Source: Bacteroidia bacterium
GTDB taxonomy: Bacteria > Bacteroidota > Bacteroidia > UKL13-3
Direction of reading: 5' to 3'
Assembly (NCBI GenBank): GCA_025454875.1
Contig: JALONP010000010.1
Span: forward strand, 1 to 64,000
Length of the DNA: 64,000 nucleotides
The notes beneath the pieces were generated by a model. The model was given only the letters and a program-made list of their open reading frames with translations, was not told where the DNA came from and made no database searches. Made by a program: the position numbers and the translations under genes. Position 1 is the first letter of the stretch; each line of letters opens with the position of its first letter. This document shows positions 51,314-62,100 of this stretch, one piece after another.

Positions 51314-52039
51314 ATGAAAATACCCAGTTCATACTATATATCTGACTATAAACTACCACTTGAAGAATATTTCGTTTTTGGCTTATCGGTTGATTGCGTA
51401 GTATTTGGATACCATGAAGGAGAAATCAAGGTATTACTCGTACAACGTGATGCTGAGCCCTTCAAAGGCCATTGGGCTTTAATCGGTGATTTGGTAGAGC
51501 CAGATCAAAACTTGCGTGACGCAGCCAACAATGTATTGGAAAAACTTACTGGCCTCAAGAATATTTACATGAAGCAATTTTTCACCTTTGGAAGCGTGGA
51601 TAGGCATCCTGTTGGAAGGGTTGTAACGGTTGGTTATTTTTCATTGGTTAACAGCATCGATTATCATCCCATTGCCTCATCATGGGCTAAATCAGCCGAA
51701 TGGTTTAATATTAATGATTTACCTGAGCTGGCATTTGACCACCAAAATATTTTGTCAAAAGGGATTGAAACGCTTAAAAATGAGGTACGACATAAACCCA
51801 CAGGATTTGAACTACTCCCAAGCAAGTTCACCCTTTTAGAACTCCAACAATTGTATGAAGCTCTTTTGGGGTATAAATTTGACAAATCTAATTTTAGGAA
51901 AAAAATTCTGGAGATGAATATTCTAAAACCACTAAATGAGGTAAAGGAAAAAGTATCACACCGACCCGCTAAACTATTCAAGTTTGACGAAAAAAGATAC
52001 CGAGCGCTCGAAAAGGAAGGATTCTCTTTTGAACTATGA
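51314..52039 (+). CDS. NrtR/AraR-type regulator: Nudix-like N-domain plus wHTH
   Basis: 'VDCVVFGYHEGEIKVLLVQRDAEPFKGHWALIGDLVEPDQNLRDAANNVLEKLTGL' with a degenerate Nudix box; C-terminal winged helix. Confidence 0.82.
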   Translation: MKIPSSYYISDYKLPLEEYFVFGLSVDCVVFGYHEGEIKVLLVQRDAEPFKGHWALIGDLVEPDQNLRDAANNVLEKLTGLKNIYMKQFFTFGSVDRHPVGRVVTVGYFSLVNSIDYHPIASSWAKSAEWFNINDLPELAFDHQNILSKGIETLKNEVRHKPTGFELLPSKFTLLELQQLYEALLGYKFDKSNFRKKILEMNILKPLNEVKEKVSHRPAKLFKFDEKRYRALEKEGFSFEL

Positions 52040-52081
52040 GTAGCTGTTTACGTATGAACAATTCCTACCTTTACTTTTGAT

Positions 52082-53023
52082 TTAAATTTTGGGTTGTCCT
52101 CTTTGCTGAAAAACCAATTTAGGTGTTCTGTCTGTTTTAAAAACACCCCAATGCTTTTCAGGTTCCATCGGGTCAGCAGAGCCTTTCCATTTTTCGTCAA
52201 ATGCTTCAAAAAAGAATGTCAGAATATTGTTTTGAATAGACCATGCCATTAAATCTTCGTAATATATTCTTTGATTCTCTTCATTTACATGCTCAGTATT
52301 GATGCCAACCCCATGCGAATTGGTTGCCCATCCCGCTTCAGTTATTACTACCGGAATATGGGGATACTGTTTAGCTACTACCTGATAGTTTGCGATTGTA
52401 TAATCAACCGCCTCATGAATATGCTTGTACTCCCAAACCGGATAAGTATGTATTGAAATAAAATCGATATGAGGAACTAATGGTGCTAAATAATTTAACC
52501 AAGGCACATAGTTCTCACAAAAAGTAACAGGTTGCTTCACCTGCTGTTTAACGCGTTTAGCAAACTCAATCACACGATCCACCGGAACAAAATGATCTGT
52601 CCAATCCACACATGCTTCGTTGCCTAATGATACTGTGGAAATAATTTCAGGGTATACATTTGCCCAGTCTATTAACCGTTGAATTTTGATGTCATTGTTT
52701 TTTTTATTTTCAATCAATTGTTCCTCCTCATATACGCCACCACCCCAAGGACACCCATGATTGTTCATTTCTGCTACAATATAAGCTCCGAGCATCAGTT
52801 TAAAACTCAACTTTTCTTGCTCAATTACTTTTATCACAGTTAATGCATGCTCGTCACAATCGTACAAGCGCAAGTAGTTCCAATGTGGTTGTAAAAGCAA
52901 CAAATCTTCCTTTATTTCTTCGTAAGATGGCGTGATGCCTCCGGGTTGTTGCCCATCTCTAAAACCCGAATAACAAATTGCCTTGGCATAAGGCAAATTA
53001 AATCGTTTAAAAAAATCGTTCAT
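52082..53023 (-). CDS. GH17-like glycoside hydrolase (no signal peptide seen)
   Basis: 'AICYSGFRDGQQPGG', 'VSLGNEACV', 'VVITEAGWATNS' (putative acid/base and nucleophile Glu). Confidence 0.82.
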   Translation of the reverse strand: MNDFFKRFNLPYAKAICYSGFRDGQQPGGITPSYEEIKEDLLLLQPHWNYLRLYDCDEHALTVIKVIEQEKLSFKLMLGAYIVAEMNNHGCPWGGGVYEEEQLIENKKNNDIKIQRLIDWANVYPEIISTVSLGNEACVDWTDHFVPVDRVIEFAKRVKQQVKQPVTFCENYVPWLNYLAPLVPHIDFISIHTYPVWEYKHIHEAVDYTIANYQVVAKQYPHIPVVITEAGWATNSHGVGINTEHVNEENQRIYYEDLMAWSIQNNILTFFFEAFDEKWKGSADPMEPEKHWGVFKTDRTPKLVFQQRGQPKI

Positions 53024-53952
53024 TAAAATTTCAATCGTTCATTTTTATCCCATAATCCCCAATAAGCACCAACGTCTCCTTCTGGACCCACTTTCCATGA
53101 TTCATCAAAAGACGCAAAATAGAAACTTTCAATTCCGTTCAAGTGACACCAATTTTGACAATCAATAAAATACCGCATGGCATTTTCAGGAGTTGCAACG
53201 GATGCCTTAAATGCTCCACCTTCGCTAGGCCAACCAGTTTCTGTTATAATCACACGTTTGCCTTGGCCTGCATTTTTTGCAGACTCATACATGCTTCTCA
53301 TGTGTTCAAAAGAATATTCGATAGGACATCCTTCCCAATAAGGATAACAATTGGTTAAAATAACATCACATATTTCTGTGATTCGTGGCCTATGTGAAAA
53401 CTCATAATAGGCATCCACATAACCAACTGGAATATGTGGAATTGCATCTTTAACTCGTTGAATATAACTAAGCAATTGTTCTTCGGTTAACTCCTTTCGG
53501 TACATTACTTCATTGCCAACCGCTGCTACATCAACCAACCCTTCCTTTGCCATTGCAATGAGGGCTTCTATTTCTTGCTCATTTAATTCCAAATCATCCC
53601 CAAGCCAAGCACCCACAAGTGTTTTCATTCCATGTTTTTTGGCCATCCTCGCTACATGTTCATTGCCTTCGATACACGAAAAAGAACGTATCCATTTGGC
53701 ATGCGGCTTGAGTATTCGAATGCGTCTTTCCACTTGCGCTTCTGTAATGATGGAACCTGGCTTTTGTCCATCTTCATAAATGCTAAAGCAAATGCCATGC
53801 ATTCCCCTTTGGAGTGTTTGTTGCCACAACGCTCGTAAATCACTTGACGAAAGTTCGGCATACTGTATTGGAACATACGATTGATGCTGATGCCCATGAG
53901 TAAAATTGGCTTGCTGTTCGTTGGTAAAAAAATGACCTTCTCTATATGACAT
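53023..53952 (-). CDS. GH17-like glycoside hydrolase (no signal peptide seen)
   Basis: 'GICFSIYEDGQKPGS', 'AAVGNEVMYR', 'VIITETGWPSEGG', 'FYFASFDESWK'. Confidence 0.85.
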   Translation of the reverse strand: MSYREGHFFTNEQQANFTHGHQHQSYVPIQYAELSSSDLRALWQQTLQRGMHGICFSIYEDGQKPGSIITEAQVERRIRILKPHAKWIRSFSCIEGNEHVARMAKKHGMKTLVGAWLGDDLELNEQEIEALIAMAKEGLVDVAAVGNEVMYRKELTEEQLLSYIQRVKDAIPHIPVGYVDAYYEFSHRPRITEICDVILTNCYPYWEGCPIEYSFEHMRSMYESAKNAGQGKRVIITETGWPSEGGAFKASVATPENAMRYFIDCQNWCHLNGIESFYFASFDESWKVGPEGDVGAYWGLWDKNERLKF

Positions 53953-53962
53953 GACCTAACAA

Positions 53963-56317
53963 TTATTTTTTAAACTTAAACTGTTCATTCTTATCCCACA
54001 ATCCCCAAGAGGTTCCCACTTTGCCCTCTTGTACCACTTTCCAAGATTCGTCAAATGATGAAAAATGAAAAAGCTCAATATTGCCTTTTCTTGCCCATTC
54101 ATGTGAATCGATAAAATAACGCATTGCATTTACCCTTGATGGAACGGCATTGTCCACAATCTCACCAAAACTTGGCCAGCCCGATTCTGTTACAATAACT
54201 TTCTTACCCTTACTAGCAGCTTGGGTTATTTCAAACATGTTTGAAAGATAAGAAACGGAATAATCAATAGATGCCCCTTCCCAAAAAGGATAAAAATTAC
54301 ATAAAAGTAAATCGCATGCATCAACCAAGTTAGGCCTGTCTAAAAACTGATAGTACGCATCTACATAACCTACTTTGATTGAACTCGGAATGGATTTTCG
54401 AACCCGTGTGATATAATCTATCAATTCCGCTTCGGTAATTTCGCCCCTATGCAGCACCTCATTTCCAACAGCTGCAATAGCCACCAATCCTCTGTTCGCA
54501 AGCTGAATCAATGAATTGATTTCACGTTCGTTTCGTTCTTTATCATTACTAATCCAGGCGCCCACCATTGTTTTAATACCTTTATTACTTGCAATTTCAG
54601 GCACCAATTCATTTCCTGCTGTACAAGAAAATGTTCTAATCCATTTGGTATGTGGTGCAATAATTTCTATCCTTCTTTGAATTTGTTCTGCTGATAAAAT
54701 ATCACTTTCCTTTTGCCCTTCAACGTAAGGGCTGAAACACAATCCATTCATCCCTAAATTAAATTGCGTTGAGAATAATGCTTCTATTTCCGCTTCACTT
54801 TTTTGGCTATAGTCGATTCCTATTATTTGATTCAAGTTATTGTTGTGCAGTAATGAACTTAATTTACCTGATAAATAGCCAGAAGATTGTATCTTCATAG
54901 GTGACTTTCTTTTATCAAGTATACTTCTTACCTCCTTTGCTTTGGCTTCATCAATATCATAATCTTTCATTGCCCATAATGCTGTTAAGGTTCCCAATAT
55001 GGGGATTCCAACAAAGAAAATCCGCAACCAGAACATTGTTTCATCTGTTTGTGTAGGCGCATTGGATTGAAAGCTTACCAACGAAAGAATTAACCCGCTT
55101 ATTAAGCCAGCTACTGCTGTACCAAATTTTACCATCCACCAATAAATAGCCCCCAAGCTTCCTTCCCTTCTTTTACCCGAATTTAACTCATCAATATCGA
55201 TTACATCTGATGTCATCGACATCATTAATGTAAACAGACTTCCAATACCAAAAGAAAAGAATGGGAGTGCGAATAGAAATAGGTAAGGTTTACCCGGAAC
55301 AAATAGCAAAAAGAGTAAAATATAACCCACTATTGAAATACCCTGCGAAAGTAAAAATGCCTTCTTTTTTCCCATTGCTTTAGACATTCGCGCTACAATG
55401 GGTATTACCAGTACTGTTGTGATAATAGCACCTATGCTCCCAAACAATGTTGGCCATAATCCAAAACCCTCTTCATTTCCTTTAAACAAATAATATTTGA
55501 TAATAAAGTAAGAGAAGCCCGCAGTTGTTTGAAAAGCATTAAAAATTAAAAACGTTGCAATGCAAATTTTCCTGAACGGTTCAATTTCAACCGATGCCTT
55601 TAATCCTTCTTTGATCTCACCAAAGCTGTTTAAGATTCCTTTTAAATCAATCGGACTGTAATTTTCATTAACCGTAGACTTGCTCGGTATAAAAAATGCT
55701 GGAATAGCAGCCAAAATAGCACAACCAATGGCAACATACACAGCTAACGTTCTAACGGCAACTTCACTCGATGGAAACAGTGTTTGATCTCCCATAATTA
55801 CCCAAAACCATGGTGCAATTACCCACGCTAACTGACCAATGAGTTGAGAGGTAGCCATAATATTTGTTCGCTCATGAAAATCATCACTCATTTCATAACC
55901 CATGGCTACATAAGGAATACTAAATATGGTGAGTCCCGAATAAAAGATTAATGAAATTCCTAAAAAGTAAATAAAATTATACGTTACACCATCTTCAACA
56001 TAGAGTTGCCACATCAATGCAAACGAAATTCCCAAGATAATCGCTCCGATTAACACGTATTGTCTTCTTCTGCCCCATTTTGACTTGGTGTTATCGCTAA
56101 CGTAGCCCATCACAAGATCAAACAATGCATCATAAAACTTTGGAATGAAATAGGTTAAGCCAAGCAGTAACCCACTAAACCCGAGTTTTTCTACCAGTAC
56201 AACAGTAAAAATTCCCAACGCAGCAGGAAACATTTGATTGGCTAACATTCCGAGTCCAAATGCAACCTTTTGCCCCATTGGAACTTTGTGTGATAACGCT
56301 TGACTGGCCATATTCAT
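53963..56317 (-). CDS. GPH/MFS-type sugar transporter fused to a C-terminal GH17-like domain
   Basis: Residues ~1-473 polytopic with 'DALFDLVMGYVSDNTKSKWGRRRQYVLIGA'; residues ~474-784 'GLCFSPYVEGQKESD...AAVGNEVLHR...VIVTESGWPS...FDESWK'. Confidence 0.87.
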   Translation of the reverse strand: MNMASQALSHKVPMGQKVAFGLGMLANQMFPAALGIFTVVLVEKLGFSGLLLGLTYFIPKFYDALFDLVMGYVSDNTKSKWGRRRQYVLIGAIILGISFALMWQLYVEDGVTYNFIYFLGISLIFYSGLTIFSIPYVAMGYEMSDDFHERTNIMATSQLIGQLAWVIAPWFWVIMGDQTLFPSSEVAVRTLAVYVAIGCAILAAIPAFFIPSKSTVNENYSPIDLKGILNSFGEIKEGLKASVEIEPFRKICIATFLIFNAFQTTAGFSYFIIKYYLFKGNEEGFGLWPTLFGSIGAIITTVLVIPIVARMSKAMGKKKAFLLSQGISIVGYILLFLLFVPGKPYLFLFALPFFSFGIGSLFTLMMSMTSDVIDIDELNSGKRREGSLGAIYWWMVKFGTAVAGLISGLILSLVSFQSNAPTQTDETMFWLRIFFVGIPILGTLTALWAMKDYDIDEAKAKEVRSILDKRKSPMKIQSSGYLSGKLSSLLHNNNLNQIIGIDYSQKSEAEIEALFSTQFNLGMNGLCFSPYVEGQKESDILSAEQIQRRIEIIAPHTKWIRTFSCTAGNELVPEIASNKGIKTMVGAWISNDKERNEREINSLIQLANRGLVAIAAVGNEVLHRGEITEAELIDYITRVRKSIPSSIKVGYVDAYYQFLDRPNLVDACDLLLCNFYPFWEGASIDYSVSYLSNMFEITQAASKGKKVIVTESGWPSFGEIVDNAVPSRVNAMRYFIDSHEWARKGNIELFHFSSFDESWKVVQEGKVGTSWGLWDKNEQFKFKK

Positions 56318-56321
56318 TTAT

Positions 56322-57833
56322 TTAATGTTTTAGAATAATTGTTTGCAAAGCCTTTGAATCAATTGCAATACGTTTAACCTCATTATTGATATTGATTGAA
56401 ACAGCAAATCGTTCACTTGTTGGGTTGAACAACGCTATCACAATGCTTCCATCTGGATTCTGTACGGCTGTTGCCATTACCTCCTCATGGTTAATATCAC
56501 ACCCAATTCTTACAGCTCCCGGACGCATGAACTTGCTAAAATGTGCCATTACATAATACAGGGGCGTGTAGTAAACTTCGTCCTTTTCTGTATCAACAAT
56601 TACTGGAGCAACACACCAGTTTTTAAACCAGTTTGGCCCTCCTTGCCTATCTAATACCATATTCCAATCAATCCAACCATGCACATAATTGTTTAAACAC
56701 CCAATAATATCCGTTGCGTATCGGTTAACTGGAGCATACTTGGGATGCAAATGTTTGTCTTGTTCACTTGCCCAATCCCAACCCCAATCTGTTGCTTCCT
56801 TTTTCCAATACCAAGCATCATCGTTCCATTTTGGAACTTCAGAATCGATGCACCCTTCCGTTTCAATGAGGTACTTGTTAGGTGCTTTTGTATGCGCATA
56901 TTGCAATGCTTCTGGAAAATAATCGTAGGTACTTTCATACCAATGTATGGCGGTTCCTGCAAAATATGTTGACGACTTTTCATCTCTGTACATTTCATCA
57001 ACCCACTCCTTTAAACCTGCTCTGTTTTGATCATAACCCAAAATATGAACATTACCCCACCCATCGTTTGCTAGTTTTGGACCTAAATGGTTTTGAACAA
57101 AATCAGTCATTTCCTTAGGAGAAAACAAGGTGCTTTCCCAATTATTTCCATTCCCGTGGGGTTCATTTATTACGGTAACACCCCAAATATTGATGCCTTC
57201 TTTTTGGTATGCAGTTAAGTATTTTGAAAAATACAATGCAAATGCATCATTGTACTGCGGTAATAATTTACCTCCAACAAAACTTTTGTTGTCTTTCATC
57301 CACGGTGGAGCAGTCCATGGTGACGAGATGATTTTAAAGCCTTCCTTCGAAATCTTTTGTGCATCGTTAATCATTGGAATCAAATCTTGCAGATCTTCTG
57401 CAATAGAAAAGTGGGTAAGTTCCAAATCATTTTCAGCTTTAGCATAGGTATAATTGTCCAGCGAAAAATCACATGAAGCGATATGTGTTCGGGTTAAAGA
57501 ATACCTTGCGCCCTCATCGCTAAAATAAGCTTCTAATACTTTTCTTCGGTTTTCAACGCTTAACTTGTTAAGCACGTAGGCAGAAGCTTCGGTAAAAGAT
57601 CCTCCAAATCCAACAATTTTTTGAAATTGCTCATCCGGGTTAATTTGAATGATTAATGATTTGTCAGCAGGATTAAAATCTTGGATTAAGGTTAATGCAT
57701 TTCCCCTTTCGGAGGTTTCATATACATCCATCGTCATTTTTTTTGCATCATTACATTGAACACAAACAGCACATATCATCCCAATGATAATAGTATTTAA
57801 AGAATGTAAATGCCGTTTAGTCTTCATCATCAT
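56322..57833 (-). CDS. GH30 family glycoside hydrolase (endo-beta-1,6-glucanase/glucosylceramidase-like)
   Basis: 'QKIVGFGGSFTEASAYVLNKLS', 'SPWTAPPWMKDNKSFVGG', 'GVTVINEPHGNGNNWEST', 'IETEGCID'. Confidence 0.9.
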   Translation of the reverse strand: MMMKTKRHLHSLNTIIIGMICAVCVQCNDAKKMTMDVYETSERGNALTLIQDFNPADKSLIIQINPDEQFQKIVGFGGSFTEASAYVLNKLSVENRRKVLEAYFSDEGARYSLTRTHIASCDFSLDNYTYAKAENDLELTHFSIAEDLQDLIPMINDAQKISKEGFKIISSPWTAPPWMKDNKSFVGGKLLPQYNDAFALYFSKYLTAYQKEGINIWGVTVINEPHGNGNNWESTLFSPKEMTDFVQNHLGPKLANDGWGNVHILGYDQNRAGLKEWVDEMYRDEKSSTYFAGTAIHWYESTYDYFPEALQYAHTKAPNKYLIETEGCIDSEVPKWNDDAWYWKKEATDWGWDWASEQDKHLHPKYAPVNRYATDIIGCLNNYVHGWIDWNMVLDRQGGPNWFKNWCVAPVIVDTEKDEVYYTPLYYVMAHFSKFMRPGAVRIGCDINHEEVMATAVQNPDGSIVIALFNPTSERFAVSININNEVKRIAIDSKALQTIILKH

Positions 57834-59096
57834 TTATCTTTTAAGAGGGAGTTCAACATTTTTTAATAACTCTACTTCATTGCCGTCATGCGTCTTTACA
57901 ACGGGATTTCCATCTCTTGTTAAGTTGTTAAAAACACCTTGGTCCACTTTTCCCCATAACGCATATTTGGCTTTACCCTTAAGGGTAAATAAACCAAAAT
58001 GATTTTCGGAGCCCCGCGGATTACGGGCATCTTTCCATTGCTCATCAAATGCTTCAAAATAAAAGCAAGTAATTTTTTCTTTATTGGTCCATGCCCTCAT
58101 TAATTGGTAATACCTTGCTGATTTAAACTCATCACACGCTTTTGATCCTTCATTACCATAAAAGCCATCGGATTGGGTTGCCCAACCTGTTTCGCCAATA
58201 TGAATGGGCTTGTTGATTCCAATTGACTTCATGTAATTTTTTACATTTAAATACTGGCTTTTAGCATAATTGAGTGAACGCACCATTAAGCTGTCTATCT
58301 GTACTTCTTTTGATAAACTTTCTTCATTGCTATCCACGTACCAAAACGATGGATTATAGTGTGTATCGTGCATTGGGTACGTATGTATCGAAACGTAATC
58401 AACTGCTTGGTATAATTTGGTTAAATCTTCTACATGGTATGATGAATCACCTCCCCCCCAAGATGCAAAATTATCAGAAGATGTGATCCAAATGTCTTTT
58501 GGTAACCCATTCGCTTTTTTGAGTTTCTGTAAATAATTTACCCATTTTAATATAAATGCAGGTGTCACGTAATAGCTAGTTGCCCACTTTACCATGGCTT
58601 CATTACCTACCGAAATTATTATAACAATATGGGGATACTGATTTGCCAATTCAACTGCTCTGCGAATTTCTGCAGCATTCGCTTGTTCATTCTCTCGTTG
58701 ATGATTTGGTTGGTTTTGGGTCCAAGCATTTTCACAATCAATCCATGCTCCCAGCATAACATACATTTCAAAACCCGGTTTTAACTGCTGCAATTGGGTA
58801 ATCGCTTTTAATACATTACGCACTTCATCAAACTGTGTATTGTATGTACGAATGAGTTTAATGCCCATTGCATTCAAAATCATGAGGTCTTCCCTAATTT
58901 GCTCAATGCTTGGTTGAGAGTCGCGCGTGATTGTACGATAACCTCCATAACAAATGGCCAAATAATTTGAGTCACCCAAAATTTCAGAAGCTGTTTTAGA
59001 CTGAGTAGGTGAATGCGGGTTTGTGTTCGGCCCACAACAAGTTAGCACAACCAAGAAGAATAGAATCAAATGATATGGTAAGCCGACCTTTTGCAT
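57834..59096 (-). CDS. GH17-like lipoprotein
   Basis: Lipobox 'LVVLTCCGPN'; 'AICYGGYRTITRDSQPS', 'ISVGNEAMVKW', 'HIGETGWATQSDG', 'YFEAFDEQWK'. Confidence 0.83.
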   Translation of the reverse strand: MQKVGLPYHLILFFLVVLTCCGPNTNPHSPTQSKTASEILGDSNYLAICYGGYRTITRDSQPSIEQIREDLMILNAMGIKLIRTYNTQFDEVRNVLKAITQLQQLKPGFEMYVMLGAWIDCENAWTQNQPNHQRENEQANAAEIRRAVELANQYPHIVIIISVGNEAMVKWATSYYVTPAFILKWVNYLQKLKKANGLPKDIWITSSDNFASWGGGDSSYHVEDLTKLYQAVDYVSIHTYPMHDTHYNPSFWYVDSNEESLSKEVQIDSLMVRSLNYAKSQYLNVKNYMKSIGINKPIHIGETGWATQSDGFYGNEGSKACDEFKSARYYQLMRAWTNKEKITCFYFEAFDEQWKDARNPRGSENHFGLFTLKGKAKYALWGKVDQGVFNNLTRDGNPVVKTHDGNEVELLKNVELPLKR

Positions 59097-59100
59097 GGTG

Positions 59101-62100
59101 TTACTTCAACATTGATTGGTTTACGTATACAGTAATTTTAACAACGTCTCCTGTTCGGTTAAAAATTTGCATACTCACTTTAACGTCTAACTCAAAAGCA
59201 GGTTGCTTGATGATTGTACCATCTTGTTTTTCAATTTCCATATAATGCTCATTGGCTAAACGGTATACGATTGGTACTTGGCAAAATGTAAAACAGAGTG
59301 ACCCAATTGGAGGTTCGAATATTTTGTGTTCTTTATGAATCGTAACATAACGGAATACGCGATCGCTTGTTGTAAACTCATCTTTACGTAATAAGCATGG
59401 GTTAAAATGCAAACGTCCATCCAGTACAAAAACACCCAACTCACCAAACCTACTTAAAATATCTTCTTTCACTTGGCCAGTCATGCCCGGTTGTTGCGCA
59501 CCTTTGTTGCTTGGTGTATGTGAATAAGGGTCTGTAGGAAATGCTCCGTACAATTCAGGCGATTTATGTACTCCAACTCCCGCATTGATTTCATAATAAT
59601 GCTCCAATAGTCTACCGATTACTTCTGCAGATTCGTTAGCTTCGATAGCATGTAAACAAACCTCCTGAACGGCCAGCTGTAGTTTGGAAACCATATGCCA
59701 ATAAATAGACCCAAGACCTTCGTATCCATAAAAAGTTCCCGAGCGACCTGTAAATGATTTATGATCAAAAACCATTTCAAATGCATCCAAAAGATGCTGT
59801 TTTTCTTCTTTGCCTATTATTCCATATTGCGCTTGGTCTAACCCATTTAATGCTGCACTTAGGTCAGCAGCATTTTTGAAATTTCCACTAAAGTGGTAAT
59901 CGCCCAATACGTCTTTTTCCACAATTGACTTATCACGGGCGTCAAGCATTTTTTGGATGAGTGTAGACTGCTTGATTATGGATTGTGGAATTTTATTTTT
60001 CTCTAAAAACTTCGGGAGCTGTTTGTTCGGATAAAGCAAATAACTGTATTGATCCTCTCGGAAAAGTGCACTTTGTTTCATACTATCCAGCAACTTGAGT
60101 GCCTCTTTGGGTGCCAGATAACCAGAGCTCAGCACTGCAACTTGCCCTTCCAACATTTCACTTAAATGGGTAATGCGAATTTGGTTATTGTGCTCAATAC
60201 TCATCAAATTGTACGCGTGGTACATGTGATCGTTACGCTTGTTGGTGTGAATGGTATGCTCAATAAATGCCAGGCTTGACTTGATAAATGCCTTCAGCCT
60301 ACGATAGGAGATGGTTCTTTTTTCGCCCCAAAAAGTTTGCTTATAAATATGTTCCCTGTAATCACTACCTGCTTGCCCAAGGCGGTCAACAATTTCTTTT
60401 CGTTGAGAGTTATTCACTTCCCCTTTTAACAAAAATGCATATTCATCAAAAATGGCATGTATCTTTTTAAAGAAGATGATTAACTCATTTGACAACGGAA
60501 TACGTTCGTCATCGTTTTGGTTGATGAGTTTATCAAAAAACACCATAAACCTTCTAAGGTAATAGAGTGTTACCATCGAAACGCCATTTCCAACAAGGGC
60601 ATTGTTAGCGTCATTCCATTCAGGTCTTTGTGTATTCATCCAAATACCACCACCCGGAATAAAATTAGAAAGTTTAGATAAGACCGTTGCCAATATCTTT
60701 TCGATGAAATTAACGGTATAAATTTCATTGTTTTGCGCTGTGAGTAAGGCAGCATCTGAGCCAATAGCTTCACGCTTTTTGCGAATTTCTCTATCCAGCT
60801 TTTCGTCAAACTCGATTGTATCTTTTGCGTTATGTACAATTTGGCTGTATGTTTTAATTTTGTATGGAACATTGGCATACACAAAAAGGTCTTTGTGAAA
60901 TTGGCTTTGCAATTGACCAGGATAATACCTTTCATTAATCTCCAATAATTTGAGCAGGTAAATAATTTGGTGATCGCCCCAGTAACCAATATACGACCAT
61001 GGATTGTCTGGCTCTACCGTTTCCCAATCAAATCCGCCTTTGGTTAAACGATAGGGATTGTATCCTTCAAAAGTTGATGCATTTAAAAACTTATGAATCA
61101 TGCTTTGGGTAAAAGCTGGGTATGAAATGGCAAGCGCTTCCCAATTTTGAAAAATATCTCTCCAGTTTCCTTCGTAATCTAAAATTTTAGAATGGTCGAC
61201 TGCACTTCGTGTATTGATAGAAAACTTATTCCATGGCCTACTTGGATCACCATGCCTGCGGCTAAATTTGAGTGGCATGTACTCGATGCAGAGCCTTTTG
61301 AAGTGACTATCATTGACTTTGCTGTAAATATCAGACAACTCAAAAACAGTTAAGGTATCGTTCAAACCGGCTAACAATGCTTGGTGCTTTTGGTATACTT
61401 TTCTGTTTGAAGCAGCGATGAATTTAATTAAATCTCCTTTTTCAATTTGATAATTAAAGTCAAAAATCCCACCGCGCATAATATTGAAAAGGGTATTGGA
61501 AAAATGACGTGTGTCTCGGTATACATCAGCTGATAATTGAATTCCATCAGATGATGCATTTAGTTCCATTAGCCTTTGAGAACCTAGTTGAATATCAGCT
61601 TCAATTTGATTGGCTAGTTGCTTATTGCTTTTGATTTCCTGAATAAGTGCAACAATATTTGCCTGACTCTGGTTTACATCTGCTACAATCACCCATTTTT
61701 GTTGGCCTCCGGGAGCAAGTGCAATTTCCTTGTTTACAAAATATGCTCCGCGTTCGGCTTTAACATCCTCTTCTTGGGTAATCGGTTGCTTTTTTCGAAA
61801 CGCATCAAGTTGCAAAGAAGAAAGTAAATAAGCAGGATTATCCAATCCCATACTCCAAGCAATATTAGCCATTAGTGCTTCACTTGGTTCCGCTTTGTCT
61901 ACTATAATGGCGCTGAGTGCAAAAATTCCCAAACCCGAGTCAGCGTCTAATTCATTGCGTTTATATGCATCAACTAAAATACTTGTTGAGTTTTGCAAAT
62001 CGCTACTTACACCATCGGGCATGATGTTTTGGATACCATCAAGAATATTAACTTGGAGGGTAGTATTGCCTTTATTTTCTAAAGACGATTTACGAACAAA

